DNA of 64,000 nucleotides from the NCBI RefSeq assembly GCF_900155545.1, contig NZ_LT732526.1, forward strand, positions 3,744,286-3,808,285, given 5' to 3'. A program made the position numbers and the translations under genes. Numbering within the stretch: the first letter of the stretch is position 1; each line of letters begins with the position of its first letter. Source of the DNA: Clostridium sp. Marseille-P2415 (lineage in GTDB: Bacteria; Bacillota; Clostridia; Lachnospirales; Lachnospiraceae). Shown here piece by piece: positions 1-9,925 of this stretch. The notes under the pieces are model-generated. The model did no database searches. It was not told the DNA's origin and saw only the letters and a program-made list of their open reading frames with translations.

Positions 1-389
1 TGCTGGCCTGGCTGGTATTTTATCAATGCGATCTGCTCTCCCTAAGTGACCGGACCGCAAGGGGACTGGGAGTAAATGTGACTGCGGTCAGGATCGGGGT
101 ATCCCTAATTGCAGTGGTCCTTGCCTCCATATCAACTGCAGAGGTGGGGGTAGTATCCTTTATCGGCCTGATCGTACCTCATATTGCCCGGATACTGATC
201 GGTTCCGGCCATAAGGCGCTGATCCCATTTTCCATGATCGGAGGAGCTTTTTTGATGCTCTTAGCGGATACCCTGGGGCGGACCATAGCGGCCCCTTATG
301 AAATTTCAGCTTCCATCCTGCTGTCCATTGTAGGCGGACCGATGCTGATCATCCTGCTTCGAAGGAGTGAAAAGACTTATGGCGTATGA
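1..389 (+). CDS. FecCD-family iron/heme ABC transporter permease (C-terminal part, start outside window)
   Basis: The reading frame is open from base 3 and ends at the TGA at 387-389; the N-terminus lies upstream of the window. The visible part has the FecCD/BtuC permease signature, including the 'DRTARGLGVNV' stretch, the conserved 'IGLIVPHIAR' loop that contacts the ATPase, and the closing 'ISASILLSIVGGP' membrane helix. Members form the membrane channel that imports ferric siderophores, heme or cobalamin from a lipoprotein receptor. The ATPase gene overlaps its 3' end, so the two are translationally coupled. The substrate cannot be told from this part alone; the NEAT protein downstream points to heme or iron. 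Confidence 0.9.
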   Translation, partial: LAWLVFYQCDLLSLSDRTARGLGVNVTAVRIGVSLIAVVLASISTAEVGVVSFIGLIVPHIARILIGSGHKALIPFSMIGGAFLMLLADTLGRTIAAPYEISASILLSIVGGPMLIILLRRSEKTYGV

Positions 390-1269
390 GAATAACCGCC
401 GTACTCCCCGCATGAAGAATGTAAGGGGCCTTGAGCTGGTACGGACAGTGAGGCAAGAAAGGCATGAGGATGCCGGGAATGGAAACAGAATGCCGGAGGC
501 GGTCATGAAGACGGAAGGACTTACCTTTTCTTATGACGGAACCGCCAATGTGCTGGAAAATTTCAATCTGGGAATACAAAAGGGAAAGATAACGGTGCTC
601 ATGGGAGCAAACGGCTGCGGAAAAAGCACCCTGTTCAATCTGATGACAAGGAACCTGTATCCGGATGAAGGAACCGTCCTCTTAAGGGGCAGGAATGCCG
701 ATGATATGAATCGGAAGGAATTTGCCCGGAATGTGGCGATCGTCCATCAGAACAATACTGCTCCGCCGGACCTCACGGTAGAAACACTGATCGGCTATGG
801 CAGGACCCCCTATCTGGCACCCTTTCAGACGGCAGGGGATATGGAAGATAAGAAAGCGGTGGAATGGGCCATGGAAGTGACTCACGTTGATCCGATCCGG
901 AATAAATACGTGTCGGAGCTGTCCGGGGGACAGCGGCAGAGGGTATGGATCGCCATGAGCCTTGCACAGATGACGGATGTGCTGTTTTTGGATGAGCCGA
1001 CCACCTATCTGGATATCCGGTATCAGATCGAGATACTGAAGCTGGTGAGGCGTTTGAACCGGGAATACGGGATCACCATTGTCATGGTACTCCATGATAT
1101 CAACCAGGCCATGGAATACGGAGATGTGTTCATCGGTATGAAGGATGGCGAAATTGTAACGGAAGGCGATCCGAAAGAGGTGGTGGATGCGGAGGTGCTT
1201 TATAAGCTTTACGGCATCCGGCTTCCAGTGGCGGAGACAGAGGGGAGAAGGTACGTGCTGACCGTTTAG
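379..1269 (+). CDS. FecE/FepC-like iron-complex ABC transporter ATPase
   Basis: Cytoplasmic ATPase partner of the preceding FecCD permease. It shows Walker A 'GANGCGKST' (about residues 76-84), a Q-loop 'VHQNN', the ABC signature 'LSGGQRQRVWIAM', Walker B 'VLFLDEPT' and the H-loop 'VLHD', in the order usual for FecE/FhuC/BtuD proteins. I chose the ATG at 379 because the AAGGAG at 362-367 lies 11 bases before it; a GTG at 367 is in frame but sits on that ribosome site. It overlaps the permease by 11 bases. About 45 residues precede the first strand of the ABC domain, longer than usual, so an internal ATG near 490-505 is a possible alternative. Confidence 0.92.
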   Translation: MAYENNRRTPRMKNVRGLELVRTVRQERHEDAGNGNRMPEAVMKTEGLTFSYDGTANVLENFNLGIQKGKITVLMGANGCGKSTLFNLMTRNLYPDEGTVLLRGRNADDMNRKEFARNVAIVHQNNTAPPDLTVETLIGYGRTPYLAPFQTAGDMEDKKAVEWAMEVTHVDPIRNKYVSELSGGQRQRVWIAMSLAQMTDVLFLDEPTTYLDIRYQIEILKLVRRLNREYGITIVMVLHDINQAMEYGDVFIGMKDGEIVTEGDPKEVVDAEVLYKLYGIRLPVAETEGRRYVLTV

Positions 1270-1270
1270 T

Positions 1271-1301
1271 CATGCCCCTTTCTTGAGGGGAAAGGGGCAT
1301 G
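1271..1301. terminator. Perfect 12-bp hairpin after the ABC ATPase gene
   Basis: CATGCCCCTTTC (1271-1282) pairs perfectly with GAAAGGGGCATG (1290-1301) around a 7-base loop, two bases after the ATPase stop codon. No T-run follows on either strand, so it may slow polymerase or protect the 3' end of the importer mRNA rather than act as a standard intrinsic terminator. Confidence 0.4.
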
Positions 1302-1418
1302 CTGCAAAAAAGCAAGACTCTTAATTCTGTTGTATCGCACACAATATGCGGATTAAGGTAGATGGGATTTAAAAGTCCTGAAACAACAAAATACCTCATT
1401 TTGAAAGGAGAATCTTTT

Positions 1419-1835
1419 ATGAAAAAAATTGCAACAATGGCTGCTGCTATGGCAATGTCCGCAATGATGGCGATGTCCGCATTTGCGTCAAATTATTCGG
1501 GAACTTATTTCTATTTTGATGCCGGACAGACACAGAAGGCCCCGGCCCATGCACAGACTACGGTAACGGGAATAGAAACAGCGGATGGCGACGAAGCAGG
1601 AACTACAGATATCGTCATTTATGTGCAGGAAATTGAGCACAGCGGAGTGGTCGGAGAGATCCAGTCCATTACGATTGATGGACAAACCGTGTATTCCGAT
1701 GGCAGTTCGATTGCATTTTATGGTGTAGATAACGATTTGATCAACGCCAAAGGCTTAATAAATGCATCAGTTACAATAACCAATGACGGTCATCCGGTGG
1801 ATCTTTCAGATATCTATCTGGATGTAGAACAGTAA
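1419..1835 (+). CDS. Small secreted protein of unknown function in the iron/heme locus
   Basis: The gene encodes 138 residues. The ATG at 1419 follows GAAAGGAG (1403-1410) and opens a clear signal peptide: a lysine pair, an Ala/Met-rich core and a cleavage-like 'SAFA' before 'SNYSG' (about residue 25). The mature part of about 113 residues looks beta-rich, acidic and cysteine-free, with one candidate domain and no membrane anchor, so it is probably released or bound to another surface protein. An in-frame ATG at 1362 would hide the signal peptide and is rejected. It lies between the ABC importer and the giant NEAT protein, suggesting a role in substrate capture, but I do not recognise the family. 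Confidence 0.75.
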   Translation: MKKIATMAAAMAMSAMMAMSAFASNYSGTYFYFDAGQTQKAPAHAQTTVTGIETADGDEAGTTDIVIYVQEIEHSGVVGEIQSITIDGQTVYSDGSSIAFYGVDNDLINAKGLINASVTITNDGHPVDLSDIYLDVEQ

Positions 1836-1860
1836 TGCTGTGACAAAAGTCAGGTGATTT

Positions 1861-1912
1861 TAAGATACAGCCTTCCGATATATGTGTGCTGAGGATGGCT
1901 GTATCTTATTAT
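1861..1912 (+). terminator. Hairpin between the small secreted protein and the giant surface protein
   Basis: TAAGATACAGCC (1861-1872) pairs perfectly with GGCTGTATCTTA (1897-1908) around a 24-base loop and is followed by a short weak T stretch. It lies 25 bases after the stop at 1835 and directly before the ribosome site of the next gene, so it may attenuate rather than stop transcription into the giant gene. Confidence 0.45.
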
Positions 1913-1928
1913 AGCAGAGGAGGAGAAA

Positions 1929-4900
1929 ATGAAAAGCAAGTGCCTGATGAAGGGGAAAATAAAATCGGTCATATTTCTGTTTTTTTGTCTGTCTTTGGCG
2001 CTCTTTAACACATGGGTCATCAGGGCCTGGGCGGATTATGAGACAGGCGTAACCTATATCGTTCCCATAGAATTCTACCAATCCAATGAGTGGGATTCAA
2101 CTGTATTAAAGGGAGTGGCTTCCAATATGCGGGTCCAGATGCAGGATAATGCGCTTGTAAAAAAGACAGAAGACGGGAAATATGAGGTTACCGTTTTTTA
2201 CCATGGATCCAGTTTTGAAGATATGCTTCAGATCATGGATAATTCCAGACTGCCAGAACTGAAGGAATTATATAAGAGTCCTGACCGTGTTCCCATGGGA
2301 ACTTTTAATGCACCGGAGGAATACCGGAATCCGGAATATGTTGAAACACTGAAAAATACAGGGAAAATAGATCCGGAAATGGATCCGTATTATAGAAAAG
2401 ATATAACATTTGCTTTAGTTGATAAAAACATGGATATTGGAAAAATGGTTTTTACAATGGACCGTTTATCAGACGGGGTCTATGTGAAAAATTGTTATAC
2501 GCCTGGGAAGGCGAACTCGATCGGGACCCAATGTGTAAGATTTGTGGAGGAAAAAAAGGAAATCCCCCTGACTTATAACGAAGGAAGCTATCGTTTGGGA
2601 TATGGCTGGTATAATTATGGGGAAGTAAAGAGCACAGACTATTCCCGGAAATATACGGAACAGAGCGTTGCCATGTATGAGAAATTAAGTGATTTATTTG
2701 AAAAGACTGTTCCGGTTTCCGTTGAAGGGGATGGAAAGATCAAGGCGGAATTTAAAATAAAAGATTCCGGTGACATACATACGATAGAAATTGCCACAAA
2801 GAAAAACGTGGATTTCAATACATTGACATCAACTCAGAAAACTTCACTTCAACAGGAATTTGTTGCGGCTGAATATGAAACGGTTTGGAACAGTGATACG
2901 GGTGGGGAGACCATTGAATTAGACTTCAACGATATACTTGACGGTTATTATCTTCGCATTATGACAAATGAATTAGAAGCATATAATGCGGATAAAACAG
3001 AAACAAACCAAAAGGGCTGGTATGCCTGCTTAAAGCTGGAGTCTGCCCCGGGCGAGGAGACGGAGGATTTAATCCTAACAAGCGGGGCAGCCAGGCTGAA
3101 AGCCAGGAGCGATGCCGTTCCGGCTGACAGTGAATTTATCTTCAGACAGCTTTCCCCAGAGGAAACCCCGGAGAATGTGATCAAATATACCGTTGATGGC
3201 TTAAGGCGGTTCTCTAAGGATGAGGACTCCTGTCTGGTGTATGACGGTTCTCTGGAAAGCGGGGGGACCCGTGTAGAGAAATTGAACGGCAATGTGACCC
3301 TGGAGGTGGCTCTTCCCGAGGGGTTTCATATGGATACAACTGCAGTCGCAGCATTTACCAGTGACGGCAGAAGCTTACTAAACCAGATGAACCAGTACAT
3401 AGATAAGGAAACCCGAACCTTTCGGTATACCACGACTCAGAGTTCTGAGATCAATGCGACCTACGTATTTTTTGACCGGGGAAATGTTTTGGACCCCTTG
3501 GAAATGGAGCAGCTGGAGGAGGGCGTATATGAAGTAGACTTAACCATTGCCCATGCCACTTACCGGTTCCGTCCGTCTATGGCCAACAGTTCTATTATGG
3601 ATAACAAGGGCGTATTGGAGGTCAGGGCCGGAGAAGACGGGAAGAAAACCTATCAGCTTTACTACGGGATGGAGCCTGTTTATGTCGGCCCTATTATAGG
3701 CTACATGACAGGAGAGGCCTACTGTAAGGGAAGCAGCAGAACTGACATCACGCCTGTTACGGTCCTGGAATACTATGCAAAGGAAGACGGAAATCTGGAC
3801 TATGATGCCTGGGCCGAAGAATTCCATTTCCAATACTTAAAACGTCTGACCTTCCCGCTGGAATCCCCGCAGGAAGACGGCACATATTTGCTTCAATTTG
3901 CTGTTCCTGCCATGGATGCAGAGCTTGGAGACGGAAGCGGGATCCAGTATGCCGCCCTTCGTGTCCGGAATCCCCAAAAAACAGGGGAAAACCGGCTGGC
4001 AGGATATGAAAAATCGGTTTTACAGGCAGTGATCGACCGGGCCGGACGTTATCTGGAGACCCTGGAATCGGGCAGCGAAGCCTATAACACCTTAAAGGAA
4101 GCCATTGATGCAGCCCGGGAAAGCAATAACAGTCCGGATGAAGAAACCATTGTCAGCGAAACGGAAAAGCTGCAGGCGGCTTTAAAGGCTGTCGGCGGTG
4201 ATTCAGAAGGAGTTAAGCTGTCCGACGGAACCTATGAACTGCCATTTGAGATCCAAAATTCATCGCAATCGGGGCAGTCGGATTTTCAGAAGTATTTCGA
4301 TACTTCAAAAATGGAGCTTAAAATCCAGGATGGCCGGATGACCCTGACACTTAAGGGCGTAAAACAGGGAGAGGATTATGTGACCTCTTTTCAATATGAC
4401 AATGGGGGAGCCGAAGCAGAGGACGGAGTGATCATAAACGGAGAGGATGGGCTTCCGGTCTCCTATGCATTTACGAGAGCGTACACGGAAGACCCCATTG
4501 AGATCAAACTGAGATCCGTTACCCAAAATGCTTTTGATTATGTCTGTTACCTGACCATGGATATTTCCGGAGCAGCCAGAAAGAAAGCAACAGAGGAAGA
4601 AATAAATGCATTGAGCAATAAGGTCCTGGAGGCCCGGAAATTACTTGAAGAGGACTATACCCGGAATTCCTATGAGGCATTGAAGGGGGCAATTGAGAAG
4701 GCTGAAACCTACCTGACGGTGGAGGAACCTTCCTATGATATCATATCCGGACAGACAACTGCACTGGCCGGGGCCTTTCATGATCTGGTTTCTCTGGTGG
4801 ATTTAAAAGCCAAAATCAAAGAAGCTTCCGAATATAAGAGCAGTGGTTATACGGAAGAAAGCTATCAGGCCCTTGCATTGGAGCTGGCAAATGCCAGAAA

Positions 4901-7900
4901 TATCCTGGTAAAGGCAGATGCGTCCGGCGAAGAGGTGAGCGTCCGGACCAGCAGGCTGCAGGAAGCGATTCAGGATCTCGTTCCGGCAGGAGAAGAACCG
5001 GGGGAATCGGGTCTGAAGGATGGAACCTATGAGATTCCCATGGGCTTATACAATACAGGAACGGAAAATGTCCATATGGACAGTCCGTATTACCGGTCGG
5101 CAGAATTGACAGTCAGTGAAGCGGGAAGCCAGATGGGCGTGAAGCTGAACATGCAGGCCAACGGGGAAAGCTGGATAACGGTTCTGAAATACAGCACAGA
5201 CGGAGGGGAGACTAAGACCGAGGTTACGGATATGGAAAAGGATGAAGCAGGAAATATCACAGCCTTCCGTTTATCTCTGCCCTATACGGAGGAGAGGATC
5301 ACGCTGTATGCGAGAAGCACAGCAAAGCCTTATTATGATACAAAGTCTGATCTGGTACTGGATTTTGCCGGAGCGGTAAAAAAACAGGAACCAGAAGTAC
5401 CGGTGGCTGATAAATCAAAGCTGGAATCACTCCTGTCTGAAACAGAAAGCATTTCAAAGGATCCTTATACAACAGACAGTTATGAGAAGCTTGAGGAGGC
5501 ACGTTCCGGTGCCAATGTGGTAAATTCGGATCAGAATGCCACCCAGACAGAAGTTGATGATTGTGTCAAATCCCTTCAGGAAGCTTACGATGCTCTGGAA
5601 TCCAGGGGGGATCTTACTTATGTAAATGAAATTATCTCCAAAGCAGAGCTGGCAACAGGAGAAGACCAGGGGAAGTATACGGCCGAATCTGTGCAGGCAC
5701 TTAAGGAGGTTCTTGACCGTGTTAAGGAAAAACTGGAAGCAGACAGCCATAATATGAATCAGGAGCAGGTAGACCGGCAGAAAGAGCTTCTAGAAGATGC
5801 ATACGGCGCGCTGGAAGAAAGCAGGATTCCTGAATTAAAGGAAGAATTAAAGGAATTGATACTTTCCTGTGAGAATTATTTACAGGAAGATTATACGGAA
5901 GAGAGCTGGGCAGCCCTGGAAGCGGCCCTCAAGACAGCCCGGAATCTGGAGGAAGAAGAAAGTACGTCGGAAGAGGAGTGTCAGGATGCAATCGCCCGCC
6001 TGACCATGGCAATCCAGGCGCTTGAGGAGAAAGATGAAACAGAGGATCTGTCCGGAATTTTGTTGACACTGCAGGAGCTGGCGGACAAAATGACCGGGGA
6101 AGTGCAGGATTCGGCAGATGAGATGGAGCCCACCAGCTATGCAGCTTATATGGCATCTGTAAATATGGCGGACAGCAGCAATTCTTATGCTCTTACGAAA
6201 GATCAGATTCAGGCACAGATTGACTGGATGAACGCAGAGAGCCATGCTTTGGTCCGGAATAATGAGCTTGAGGAATCTTATAATGTGATGTTTTTTGATG
6301 AATTATTTGACGCTGAATTACCGGAAGAGGAATTGATCGAAGAAAAAGCGGTAAACGAGGAATTACAGGAGGAACAGAAAGCCGAAACAAAGGCTGTTGG
6401 GAACATAGAGGAAGAGCCGGAAGCGGAAACAGGGAAAGAGCCGATAGCGGAAACAGAGGAAGAGTCGGAAGCAGAAACAAAGGAAAGCACGGAGGCCGAA
6501 ACAGAGGAAAGCGCGGAAGCGGAAACAGAGGAAAGTACGGAACCGGTAACAGAGAAGGAGACGGAGTCCGATATGGAAGAGGAGAAAGAAAAAGATGGAA
6601 CTCCCCAGCTTTCCATATCCCGTTCTACGTTGTCCATGTTCCGTTTGGGTGAATCTGCATCCACACCAAGCAGTGCAAAGCAGGATAAGAAAAAGCAGGC
6701 AAGCGCTGCTTTGGCAGCAAGCAAAGCAGTCAGCACCCTTCCCCGGGATGGAACTTACTCCATTAATTATGCCTTGTGGAAATATGATTTAAATGCAGCC
6801 TCTATGGGAAATCCTTCCTTTATTAAACCAGGGACGCTCATTATCGATGATGGGAAGGCCTCCATCTATATGAAGATGCAGGGAATGAACTACAGCGGTC
6901 TTTATGGGCATCTTAAAAGCATTTATCTTATGAAAAACATAAAAGAAACCTCTGACGGCCTGGATTACACCACGCAGGCTCCGTCTTACATCAAATATTC
7001 ACAGGAATCGGATGATTATGGCCCGGCTGGAAGCTATCCGTCTGTGGCTGGCTTCCCTGTGACCCTGTACCAGGAATACACGCCTGTAGAGGTGGATGTA
7101 CCTGTTATGGGAGAGGTGGGAAGGACTCAGGTTGCCCGTCTGCGCCTCTATTGGGATAGTCTTACATATGTAAATTCCTCGACGGATTATGAGAATAGCC
7201 AGACAGAGGAACCGGGCGGGAAGGAGATTGATACCGAAGATTTGAAAAAGGCGGTCACCGAGTTTGAGACTATGACAAAAGACTCATCCAAATTCATAAG
7301 CAAGTCCTATTATGCGGTTCTTAAGAGCGTGGCAGCAGGAGAGACACTGCTGGATCAGCCCGGAGTTTCTCAGGAAATGGCAGATAATCGGGCGGCTGCG
7401 ATCCGGGCAGGCATGAATGCGCTGATCCCGGCGGCTGCCAGCGGGGAGAAGGCAGAACTAAAGACATTGATCGAAAAAGCTGAGGCAGAGTATAAAATAA
7501 GTGATTATACGGAAGCATCCTATAAGGTATTGACCGCTGCCATTATTACAGCCGAAAAAACGGTCAGCAGTACGGACGTAACTCCCGGAATGGTAAACAG
7601 AGATATGAAAATGGTAAATATGGCCATCAGACAGCTGGTCAAGGATACATCGGATGATGTGAAAAGATCAGAACTGGAGCAGTGGATCACCACGGCGAAA
7701 GAGTATATAAAGTCCGATGAGTATACCGCAGCCAGCAAGGCGGCGTTAGTGGAGGTTTTATATGATGCCATGATGGTCGCAGGAAAGGAAAAGGCCACCC
7801 AGAAGGAAGTGGATGACCAGACCTCTGCCATAAAAGCTGCGGTCAGCAGGCTGGAAGGGATCGTGGATAAAACAGAATTGTATGAACTTTTGGAAAAAAC

Positions 7901-9458
7901 AAAAAAATACAACAAGTCGGATTATACGGAAGCTTCTTATGATGAACTGGTAAACGCGGTTGCGGCAGGTACCTTTGTATATAAGGACCAGACAGCAACT
8001 GCATCAACAGTCAGGGAAGCGTCTAATGCAATCAAGCGTGCCATCAACGGGCTTTCGGCAGCGGATGGCGGCGGCCAGACCGGAGGACTGGAGACGGCGA
8101 ACCAGACTCTGCTTTCGTGGATCCAGATGGCCGGCAGCTACGGCTCCAACGGTTATACGGCATCCTCTTATCAGACACTGGCCGTGGCACTTTCCAGCGC
8201 AAGAGAAGTCTATGCAAGCAGCACGGCATCTGCAGCCGAAAGATTGGCAGCGGCCGGAATCCTGCAGACAGCCGTCAATAATCTGGTCACGGATTCCGAC
8301 AGCGGCAGCAGCGGAGGTTCCGGCAAGAGCGATGAGGATGACGGCTGCTATAAGGTAAATGTACGTCTCTGGCACGCAACCATGAACAAAGCATCCATGG
8401 GAGACAGTGCTGTGGAAAAAAAGGCATATGTCCAGATTGAAGACGGCGATGTGACCATGCGCCTTGTAACCAAAAAGATGACGGTCAGCGGTATCACCGC
8501 ACATCTCCATGATTTCTGGATTTACGACGGCGGGGATTATGAAACGGCAGACCTGGTATCTACGGAAAACAGCAAATGGATTTTTGAATTTAATCTGCCG
8601 AATGACAGCTCCCAGTATTATAAGTGCAAGGTGGACCCGCAGGTAGATGTTATGGGAGACGACCCGGTAAAGGCAAGGCTCAAGGTGGACTGGAGCTCCT
8701 TAAAGGAAGTGGATGAGGATGACTGGGATGAGCTGACCGGGGACGTTGACGACGATGATGATGATACCACAACTATCAGCTCCGGCAGCGGTTCGGCAGA
8801 GCTTATCAGCTCTGAGACCGGAATCCGGGTCAAGGGAAACGCAGGCGGTCCAGGGGTCACTGTGGAAGTGAGCAAAAAAGACAGCGGCGCAGACTATGAC
8901 AAGGCCATCAATGCGTTAAGCAGTACTGCCGGCCGGTTCGTTCTTTACGACATCAAGCTGAAATCAGGCACGGAGTATGTACAGCCCAGGGAATCCGTGA
9001 CCCTCCGCATTCCGGTTCCTGCCGGATATGATACCGGCAGGCTGGTCCTGTACCGGATCAATGATGACGGAGAAAGAGAGGAAATAAGCGGCAGGCTGAA
9101 CGGAAGCTATTTTGAAGCAAACGTAAACCATTTCAGCCTGTACGCACTGGCGGAAAGCAATCAGGCCCACGCTTTGGCAAAGACCGCCGATAGCTTGGAA
9201 AACAAAAAAACAATAACCTTATCAAAGGCAGGATCTACAGGCAAAACAGGCTCCGGGGCAGGTCCAAAGACCGGAAGAGATACGGAAACTGTGCAGGGAG
9301 GCACCGGTAAATCTTCGGAACAGATGGCAGCCGGACGTGTGATCCCCTACACCGGAGACAGGACTCCTGTTAAAGAACTGATGGGTGTGGGAACCCTGGC
9401 TTTGCTTCTGGGCTTTGGGATGGCATTTACCGGAAAGGATCCGGAAAAAAGGAAATAA
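1929..9458 (+). CDS. Giant NEAT-module / FIVAR-repeat cell-surface protein, probable heme or iron capture
   Basis: A 2509-residue surface protein. Residues 1-36 are a signal peptide. NEAT-like beta modules occur near residues 38-130 (weak), 530-682 (weak), 764-883, 1030-1149, 1606-1750 and 2137-2261; the last two carry the NEAT-like pattern 'DGTYSINY...' to 'VDVPVMG'. Between them lie about eleven FIVAR-type helical repeats ('YTEESYQALAL', 'YTTDSYEKLEEA'), and residues 1461-1558 are a Glu-rich tandem repeat. A C-terminal beta domain (2281-2411) is followed by an 'IPYTGD' sortase-like motif (2473), a hydrophobic helix and a KRK tail, suggesting wall attachment. NEAT domains bind heme or hemoproteins in Gram-positive bacteria; here the YxxxY heme tyrosines are not obvious, so heme binding is inferred. 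ATG 1929 follows AGAGGAGGAG. Confidence 0.85.
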   Translation: MKSKCLMKGKIKSVIFLFFCLSLALFNTWVIRAWADYETGVTYIVPIEFYQSNEWDSTVLKGVASNMRVQMQDNALVKKTEDGKYEVTVFYHGSSFEDMLQIMDNSRLPELKELYKSPDRVPMGTFNAPEEYRNPEYVETLKNTGKIDPEMDPYYRKDITFALVDKNMDIGKMVFTMDRLSDGVYVKNCYTPGKANSIGTQCVRFVEEKKEIPLTYNEGSYRLGYGWYNYGEVKSTDYSRKYTEQSVAMYEKLSDLFEKTVPVSVEGDGKIKAEFKIKDSGDIHTIEIATKKNVDFNTLTSTQKTSLQQEFVAAEYETVWNSDTGGETIELDFNDILDGYYLRIMTNELEAYNADKTETNQKGWYACLKLESAPGEETEDLILTSGAARLKARSDAVPADSEFIFRQLSPEETPENVIKYTVDGLRRFSKDEDSCLVYDGSLESGGTRVEKLNGNVTLEVALPEGFHMDTTAVAAFTSDGRSLLNQMNQYIDKETRTFRYTTTQSSEINATYVFFDRGNVLDPLEMEQLEEGVYEVDLTIAHATYRFRPSMANSSIMDNKGVLEVRAGEDGKKTYQLYYGMEPVYVGPIIGYMTGEAYCKGSSRTDITPVTVLEYYAKEDGNLDYDAWAEEFHFQYLKRLTFPLESPQEDGTYLLQFAVPAMDAELGDGSGIQYAALRVRNPQKTGENRLAGYEKSVLQAVIDRAGRYLETLESGSEAYNTLKEAIDAARESNNSPDEETIVSETEKLQAALKAVGGDSEGVKLSDGTYELPFEIQNSSQSGQSDFQKYFDTSKMELKIQDGRMTLTLKGVKQGEDYVTSFQYDNGGAEAEDGVIINGEDGLPVSYAFTRAYTEDPIEIKLRSVTQNAFDYVCYLTMDISGAARKKATEEEINALSNKVLEARKLLEEDYTRNSYEALKGAIEKAETYLTVEEPSYDIISGQTTALAGAFHDLVSLVDLKAKIKEASEYKSSGYTEESYQALALELANARNILVKADASGEEVSVRTSRLQEAIQDLVPAGEEPGESGLKDGTYEIPMGLYNTGTENVHMDSPYYRSAELTVSEAGSQMGVKLNMQANGESWITVLKYSTDGGETKTEVTDMEKDEAGNITAFRLSLPYTEERITLYARSTAKPYYDTKSDLVLDFAGAVKKQEPEVPVADKSKLESLLSETESISKDPYTTDSYEKLEEARSGANVVNSDQNATQTEVDDCVKSLQEAYDALESRGDLTYVNEIISKAELATGEDQGKYTAESVQALKEVLDRVKEKLEADSHNMNQEQVDRQKELLEDAYGALEESRIPELKEELKELILSCENYLQEDYTEESWAALEAALKTARNLEEEESTSEEECQDAIARLTMAIQALEEKDETEDLSGILLTLQELADKMTGEVQDSADEMEPTSYAAYMASVNMADSSNSYALTKDQIQAQIDWMNAESHALVRNNELEESYNVMFFDELFDAELPEEELIEEKAVNEELQEEQKAETKAVGNIEEEPEAETGKEPIAETEEESEAETKESTEAETEESAEAETEESTEPVTEKETESDMEEEKEKDGTPQLSISRSTLSMFRLGESASTPSSAKQDKKKQASAALAASKAVSTLPRDGTYSINYALWKYDLNAASMGNPSFIKPGTLIIDDGKASIYMKMQGMNYSGLYGHLKSIYLMKNIKETSDGLDYTTQAPSYIKYSQESDDYGPAGSYPSVAGFPVTLYQEYTPVEVDVPVMGEVGRTQVARLRLYWDSLTYVNSSTDYENSQTEEPGGKEIDTEDLKKAVTEFETMTKDSSKFISKSYYAVLKSVAAGETLLDQPGVSQEMADNRAAAIRAGMNALIPAAASGEKAELKTLIEKAEAEYKISDYTEASYKVLTAAIITAEKTVSSTDVTPGMVNRDMKMVNMAIRQLVKDTSDDVKRSELEQWITTAKEYIKSDEYTAASKAALVEVLYDAMMVAGKEKATQKEVDDQTSAIKAAVSRLEGIVDKTELYELLEKTKKYNKSDYTEASYDELVNAVAAGTFVYKDQTATASTVREASNAIKRAINGLSAADGGGQTGGLETANQTLLSWIQMAGSYGSNGYTASSYQTLAVALSSAREVYASSTASAAERLAAAGILQTAVNNLVTDSDSGSSGGSGKSDEDDGCYKVNVRLWHATMNKASMGDSAVEKKAYVQIEDGDVTMRLVTKKMTVSGITAHLHDFWIYDGGDYETADLVSTENSKWIFEFNLPNDSSQYYKCKVDPQVDVMGDDPVKARLKVDWSSLKEVDEDDWDELTGDVDDDDDDTTTISSGSGSAELISSETGIRVKGNAGGPGVTVEVSKKDSGADYDKAINALSSTAGRFVLYDIKLKSGTEYVQPRESVTLRIPVPAGYDTGRLVLYRINDDGEREEISGRLNGSYFEANVNHFSLYALAESNQAHALAKTADSLENKKTITLSKAGSTGKTGSGAGPKTGRDTETVQGGTGKSSEQMAAGRVIPYTGDRTPVKELMGVGTLALLLGFGMAFTGKDPEKRK

Positions 9459-9514
9459 TATAAACGGGCGGCAGGGAGGTTCTCCCGCCGTCCCCAGGAA
9501 AGGGGATTCTTATC

Positions 9515-9925
9515 TTGAAAAAACTAATGAATACTGCTTGTGTGGCAATGGGATTTGTGTGCATAGGAGTCGGCTGCATAGGGATCGTGCTTCCCATTCT
9601 TCCGACCACTCCGTTTCTGCTTCTGGCGCTGGTACTGTTTGCCAAAGGTTCTGTCCGGTTCCACAGATGGTTTCTGTCTACAAAACTGTATAAAAAGTAT
9701 CTGGAAGATTTTGTTGTAACAAAGTCCATGACAAAAGGGATGAAAATCAGAGTCCTTGTTATTGTGACCTTGCTCCTTGCTGCCGGATTTTGGTTTTCCC
9801 CGGTTTTTGCAAAGGTCATCATTGTTATTGTAGCAGCGTTTCATTACGTATATTTCATCTTTGGCATAAAAACCACAGAGGAGAAAAAGATGATTCCGGG
9901 AGAAGGAAAAAGGGGAGTGTCATGA
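9515..9925 (+). CDS. DUF454 (YbaN-like) small membrane protein
   Basis: The 136-residue protein has the DUF454/YbaN pattern: an N-terminal helix, the motif 'GIVLPILPTTPFLLLAL', an amphipathic 'CF/FAKGSVRFHRW' segment and two closely spaced C-terminal membrane helices. The start is TTG at 9515, preceded by AGGAAAGGGG at 9496-9505. Its function is not established; YbaN homologues are often found next to heme or respiratory transport genes. Its stop overlaps the ATG of the CydD-like gene (ATGA at 9922), so the two are co-translated and probably work together. Confidence 0.85.
   Translation: MKKLMNTACVAMGFVCIGVGCIGIVLPILPTTPFLLLALVLFAKGSVRFHRWFLSTKLYKKYLEDFVVTKSMTKGMKIRVLVIVTLLLAAGFWFSPVFAKVIIVIVAAFHYVYFIFGIKTTEEKKMIPGEGKRGVS

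Noticed and set aside
1302-1418. Fur box upstream of the small secreted protein
   Set aside because: No convincing GATAATGATAATCATTATC-like sequence could be found by eye.
6278-6736. Long minus-strand frame rich in Ser/Val opposite the giant surface gene
   Set aside because: It is the antisense shadow of the Glu-rich repeat; no ribosome site and low-complexity sequence.
8004-8510. 168-residue minus-strand frame opposite the giant gene
   Set aside because: Shadow of the FIVAR and NEAT coding sequence; Cys/His-rich odd composition and no start signal.
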